Origin: Lodderomyces elongisporus
Taxonomy: Eukaryota > Ascomycota > Pichiomycetes > Serinales > Debaryomycetaceae
Direction of reading: 5' to 3'
NCBI RefSeq assembly: GCF_030384665.1
Contig: NC_083675.1
Location: 1,236,001 to 1,300,000, forward strand
DNA length: 64,000 nt
The notes below the pieces were generated by a model. It ran no database searches and was not told the origin of the DNA. It saw only the letters and a program-made list of their open reading frames with translations. Shown here piece by piece: positions 60,697 to 64,000 of the stretch. Numbering within the stretch: position 1 is the stretch's first letter; each line of letters starts with the position of its first letter. The position numbers and the translations under genes are program-made.

Positions 60697-61718
60697 TAAT
60701 ACTTAGCAGTCCTAAGAGGATGGCGCGTGATCGCTGCAATGGTTTTGAAAATACTAATCTTGTTCTAAATCAATGATTGATCAACGATTGTTGACAAAGA
60801 CAATATGATAAACCACTTAAGGGTTGTTTATGCATCACCTGGTGGTATTAATGCTATTCTTTAAAAATGCCCAAATAAAGAAACAAACAAAGTTAAGAAA
60901 TTTTTTTAAAAAAAGAGCGGGAATAATTTGAGTTGGTTTTGCACCAAAAAATAGTCAAGGTACCTTTGAAAGATGTAAACAAAATCAACAAGTGATTGTT
61001 CTTTATTTTAATACATATCCATAGCTAATGGTAATTTTTTCCACAAACTGTTGTAGACTATGGAAAGCTATTGTTTATTTATTTCCGCAATTCTGTTTAA
61101 TTTGTGTAAACTTCGAGATCATTAACAACTGCTAATTTTCTATTTTAGAGTGGAGTAAAGCACCCTTTCCCAAGTTAATTTAGAATTAAGCAATTTTAAA
61201 TTAGTTCAAGTTAACGATAACTAAAGTGTGTCAGTGTATGTCTATCTGTTTAAGTGGAAAGGACGGAAGAAGAAACAGGGAAGGTTGAATGCGGAGAAAT
61301 AGATAGTTGAGCAAAACACTTTATTACTTACTTACTTGCTAGTTTACTTGCTAGTTTGCTTACTTACTTACTTACTTGCTTGTTAATTCAATTAGTTCAT
61401 CCTCTATTGGTGAGTATGAGTGTGTGTGTGTGTGTGTGAGGAAGACATAGTGCCTGATATTTATGTCATTCTACCTTTGTTGTATGACCTAGTTCTGTGC
61501 TCTGATTGGAGGATAGAGTTTTGTGGAGAAATTTTTTTTTCTTTCTTCCTCGGCATTTATTTATATAAATCCGGTTGCAATGGTTATATTCTTTTTAGCT
61601 TTCACGGACTTAAATTTTTCTTTATATGTTATTCTGTTTCTCTCCTTTCCTTGTCTGGAGTTGCAACAGCAGTGGAAAGAGAGAGCAAAATAAGGTGGGA
61701 GTGGAAGGTGGGAAAAAA

Positions 61719-61750
61719 GGGGGGGGGGGGGAACAAGAAGGGGGGTAGGG
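61719..61750 (+). repeat. G-tract cluster (possible G-quadruplex)
   Basis: G13 at 61719-61731, then AACAAGAA, six G, TA, three G. A 13-G run can itself supply several G-tracts, so intramolecular quadruplex formation is plausible. It lies 0.85 kb upstream of the P450. Confidence 0.7.
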
Positions 61751-62573
61751 CTAAATTTTGTATGCTGTAAAGGGAAGCGTGGAAGATGACACAAATTACA
61801 CAGTCAGTATTTTGTGTCATTTTTCTTTCAACTTTCCCCTCCCAAACCATACCCCACCCCTTACATTTTTTAGGGTTAAGAACTTTCATACAGTGCAATG
61901 GAACCAGAATATACAGATCATATCGCCATCACACCTCCTTTCAACTTCAATTATCTTGTTCTCCCTTTCTCTAGTATACACAATTGTAGTCTAATCATTT
62001 TTATTAATTAGAACTTTTGACTCAGTGGAGAAGCAAACCCAAGGATAAAAAATTAAATAAAAAAAATAGAATGGCTTCTCAAACGTATACAAATTTTCTC
62101 TCCTCTCCACTTCCTTCACCATGAACAACTGGTCGCTAACAAATCATGAAGTCAGCATTTACAGTTACCGTGTTAACAAATAGTTATCCCTTTAACTCTG
62201 TTCCTTCTTTGTTTTTTTTTTTTTGCATTGTTATTCTGCCAAATTAAATGTTTACTATTGTTATTGTTGTTGTTGTTGTTGTTGTTCTTCTATTTCTTTT
62301 ACCATTCTTTCCATTCTTTATCACAAAAAAGTAATGAATACTAAAATTAAACTAGAGGTGTTGCATATAGCTAATAGCGACTGCCTTTACACTTTCATGA
62401 TAAATTGATCATTATATAATTATTCACAAAATTATTGTTTGTCTATATATTTATTCATATATATATATATATCTCACTGTTTGCAACATAGTTTCCTTCT
62501 TTTCTCTTTCCCCCCTCCACCCCCTCCAATTTCTTTCTTCTTCCTTACGCATCTACAATAGCTACATTGTATT

Positions 62574-64000
62574 ATGCTGCTTGACGAATTTATAACTTAT
62601 CTCAACCATTGGTATGTCATAATACCATTGGCATTCACCACCTACCACGTATTCCACTACATTTACTTGAATCAACTTGCCAAAAAGTTTGGTGCAAAAC
62701 CTATAACAAATGTACTCAGTGATGGATGGTTTGGTTTCAAAAACGGTACCCAGGCAATAGCTCTCAAGAATAAAGGCCAGGCAGTTGAGTGGGCACAAGA
62801 GAAATACTATGAAACCAAACACCCTGAGATACCAACATTCAAGGAAAGAATATTTGGTCTCTACTTGGTATTCACAAAGGACCCGGAAAATATCAAGGCC
62901 ATGTTGGCAACGCAATTTAGCGACTTTTCATTGGGCCACAGATTAGCCTACTTTGATCCACTATTAGGTAAGGGTATATTCACATTGGACCATGAAGGCT
63001 GGAAAGACTCACGTGCTATGCTCAGACCACAATTTGCAAGAGAACAGATTGCTCATGTCAAGTCCTTGGAACCACACATTCAATACTTGTTCAAACACAT
63101 TGATAAAAATCAAAACATTCAAAGCAAGAACAAGATTGAAAATGCAGATTATGAAACCTCTATATCTGCCTCCTATTTTGACATTCAGGAATTATTTTTC
63201 AGATTCACGGTTGACTCAGCAACCGAATTCTTATTTGGTGGCTCAGTAAGTTCATTGCAAGACGAAACTATTGGATGTGATACTAGAGATATTGACTTTG
63301 CTGGTAGAAGACAATTTGCTGATTGTTTCAACAAGGCGCAAAACTATTTGGCCACAAGAAACTTGTTGCAAAAATTATATTGGCTTGTTAATCCAAAAGA
63401 ATTTAGAGAATGTAACAAAGTTGTGCATGAGTTCACCAACTATTACGTCAACAAGGTATTGAGTTACTCACCAGAAGAATTGGAAAAGATTAGTGATGGA
63501 TACGTGTTTCTTTATGAGTTGGCCAAGCAAACAAGAGACCCCAATGTCCTTAGAGATCAATCATTAAACATTCTTCTTGCCGGTAGAGATACCACTGCTG
63601 GTCTCTTGTCGTTTGTCATTTTTGAAATGGCCAAAAACCCTCAGATGTGGACAAAATTGCGCAACGAAATACTTGAAAGATTTGGCACCACAAATCTCGA
63701 AGATATCACCTTTGAGAATTTGAAGAAATGTGAATACCTCAAGGCCGTGCTCAATGAAACTTTGAGACTTTACCCCTCTGTACCACGTAATGCTAGAGTT
63801 GCAACAAGAAATACTACATTACCAAGAGGTGGCGGCCCTGATGGATTATCTCCAATTTTTATTGCCAAGGGTTCAACAGTTGGTTATAACATCTCTGCAT
63901 GCCAAAGAGACGAGACACATTATGGTAAGGATGTAGATGAGTTTAGACCCGAAAGATGGTTTGAGGAGTCTACTAGGAAACTCGGATGGGCATACTTGCC
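62574..64000 (+). CDS. CYP52-family cytochrome P450, 5' part (cut by window edge)
   Basis: 475 codons visible from ATG 62574; the heme-binding Cys region and stop are outside the window. An N-terminal anchor ([20 protein letters not shown], about 13-32) is followed by [18 protein letters not shown], close to Alk/CYP52 proteins. [20 protein letters not shown], the I-helix [10 protein letters not shown] (about 334-343), the ExxR motif NETLRLYP (about 393-400) and EFRPERW (about 455) are all present. CYP52 enzymes hydroxylate alkanes and fatty acids at the terminal carbon in the ER, with NADPH reductase (family knowledge). Its product is a substrate type for the FAO1 enzyme at the other end of the window. 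The second codon is CTG, so Ser. Which ALK gene it is cannot be told. Confidence 0.92.
   Translation, partial: MLLDEFITYLNHWYVIIPLAFTTYHVFHYIYLNQLAKKFGAKPITNVLSDGWFGFKNGTQAIALKNKGQAVEWAQEKYYETKHPEIPTFKERIFGLYLVFTKDPENIKAMLATQFSDFSLGHRLAYFDPLLGKGIFTLDHEGWKDSRAMLRPQFAREQIAHVKSLEPHIQYLFKHIDKNQNIQSKNKIENADYETSISASYFDIQELFFRFTVDSATEFLFGGSVSSLQDETIGCDTRDIDFAGRRQFADCFNKAQNYLATRNLLQKLYWLVNPKEFRECNKVVHEFTNYYVNKVLSYSPEELEKISDGYVFLYELAKQTRDPNVLRDQSLNILLAGRDTTAGLLSFVIFEMAKNPQMWTKLRNEILERFGTTNLEDITFENLKKCEYLKAVLNETLRLYPSVPRNARVATRNTTLPRGGGPDGLSPIFIAKGSTVGYNISACQRDETHYGKDVDEFRPERWFEESTRKLGWAYL

Larger units (their letters stand above)
60370..62573. other. 2.2 kb divergent intergenic, FEN1 / CYP52
   Basis: Contains the MCB sites near FEN1, (TTAC)n and two ACTTGCTAGTTT copies at 61325-61385, (GT)n at 61420-61438, G13 plus further G runs at 61719-61747, (TTG)n near 62265-62285, and (TA)n near 62459-62472, a probable P450 TATA. 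Small frames here are not supported. Confidence 0.6.

Noticed and set aside
1..64000. tRNA, rRNA, transposon, LTR or CRISPR elements
   Set aside because: No B-box with matching A-box, no rRNA-like sequence, no reverse transcriptase or integrase frame and no long terminal repeats were seen by eye. A tRNAscan or covariance search would settle small RNAs.

Overview
This window is nuclear DNA from a budding yeast of the CTG-Ser clade (Candida/Lodderomyces group). The genes are intron-poor, and the one clear intron has a GTATGT donor and a TACTAAC branch site. Intergenic DNA is long, A/T-rich and full of simple repeats, and several regulators carry long Gln, Asn or Ser tracts. In-frame CTG codons are absent from the conserved genes I checked codon by codon (glucokinase, the proteasome subunit, the Stt4 kinase domain, Tif6). 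They cluster where serine makes sense, for example an Arg/Ser stretch in the Gts1-like protein at 424-504. CTG should therefore be read as Ser throughout. The repeat richness fits Lodderomyces elongisporus or a close relative, but I cannot prove the species.

Layout, left to right: Gts1-like ArfGAP (+); fatty alcohol oxidase FAO1 (-); meiotic MND1 (-); Rab-associated DSS4 (-); a kelch-like membrane protein (+); an Msn2/4-type zinc-finger factor (+) convergent with ACE2 (-); mitochondrial KGD2 (-); a 4.7 kb non-coding stretch, then an RGS-domain gene (+); a 2.8 kb gap between convergent genes; HSP104 (-); an orphan secreted-type gene (+) and a doubtful small reading frame (-); TIF6 (+); the giant PI 4-kinase STT4 (+); a FLC/TRP-like membrane protein (+); a four-TM protein (-); an orphan Gly/Gln-rich protein (-); glucokinase GLK1 (+); RPR2 (-) divergent from intron-containing PRE6 (+); FEN1/RAD27 (-); and the first ~475 codons of a CYP52 P450 (+) cut by the window edge.

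Functionally this is mostly ordinary chromosome-arm housekeeping content: proteostasis (HSP104, PRE6), ribosome and RNA biogenesis (TIF6, RPR2), carbon metabolism (KGD2, GLK1), omega-oxidation of alkanes and fatty acids (FAO1 and the CYP52 P450, at opposite ends of the window), lipid signalling and trafficking (STT4, FLC, GTS1, DSS4), transcription, and DNA replication or meiosis (FEN1, MND1). Promoter signals match several of these: a 10-bp-phased heat-shock element at HSP104, an MluI cell-cycle box at FEN1, and a Rpn4-like element at PRE6.

I see no transposon, CRISPR array, rRNA or convincing tRNA gene, and no clear new multi-gene system. The least explained material is: a CGGAGTTT octamer that recurs in the non-coding DNA and clusters upstream of the RGS gene; a 34-bp perfect palindrome upstream of the orphan Gly/Gln-rich gene; promoter-like elements inside the convergent gap near 29.9 kb; and the orphan genes at 34.3-35.6 kb and 51.7-53.0 kb.
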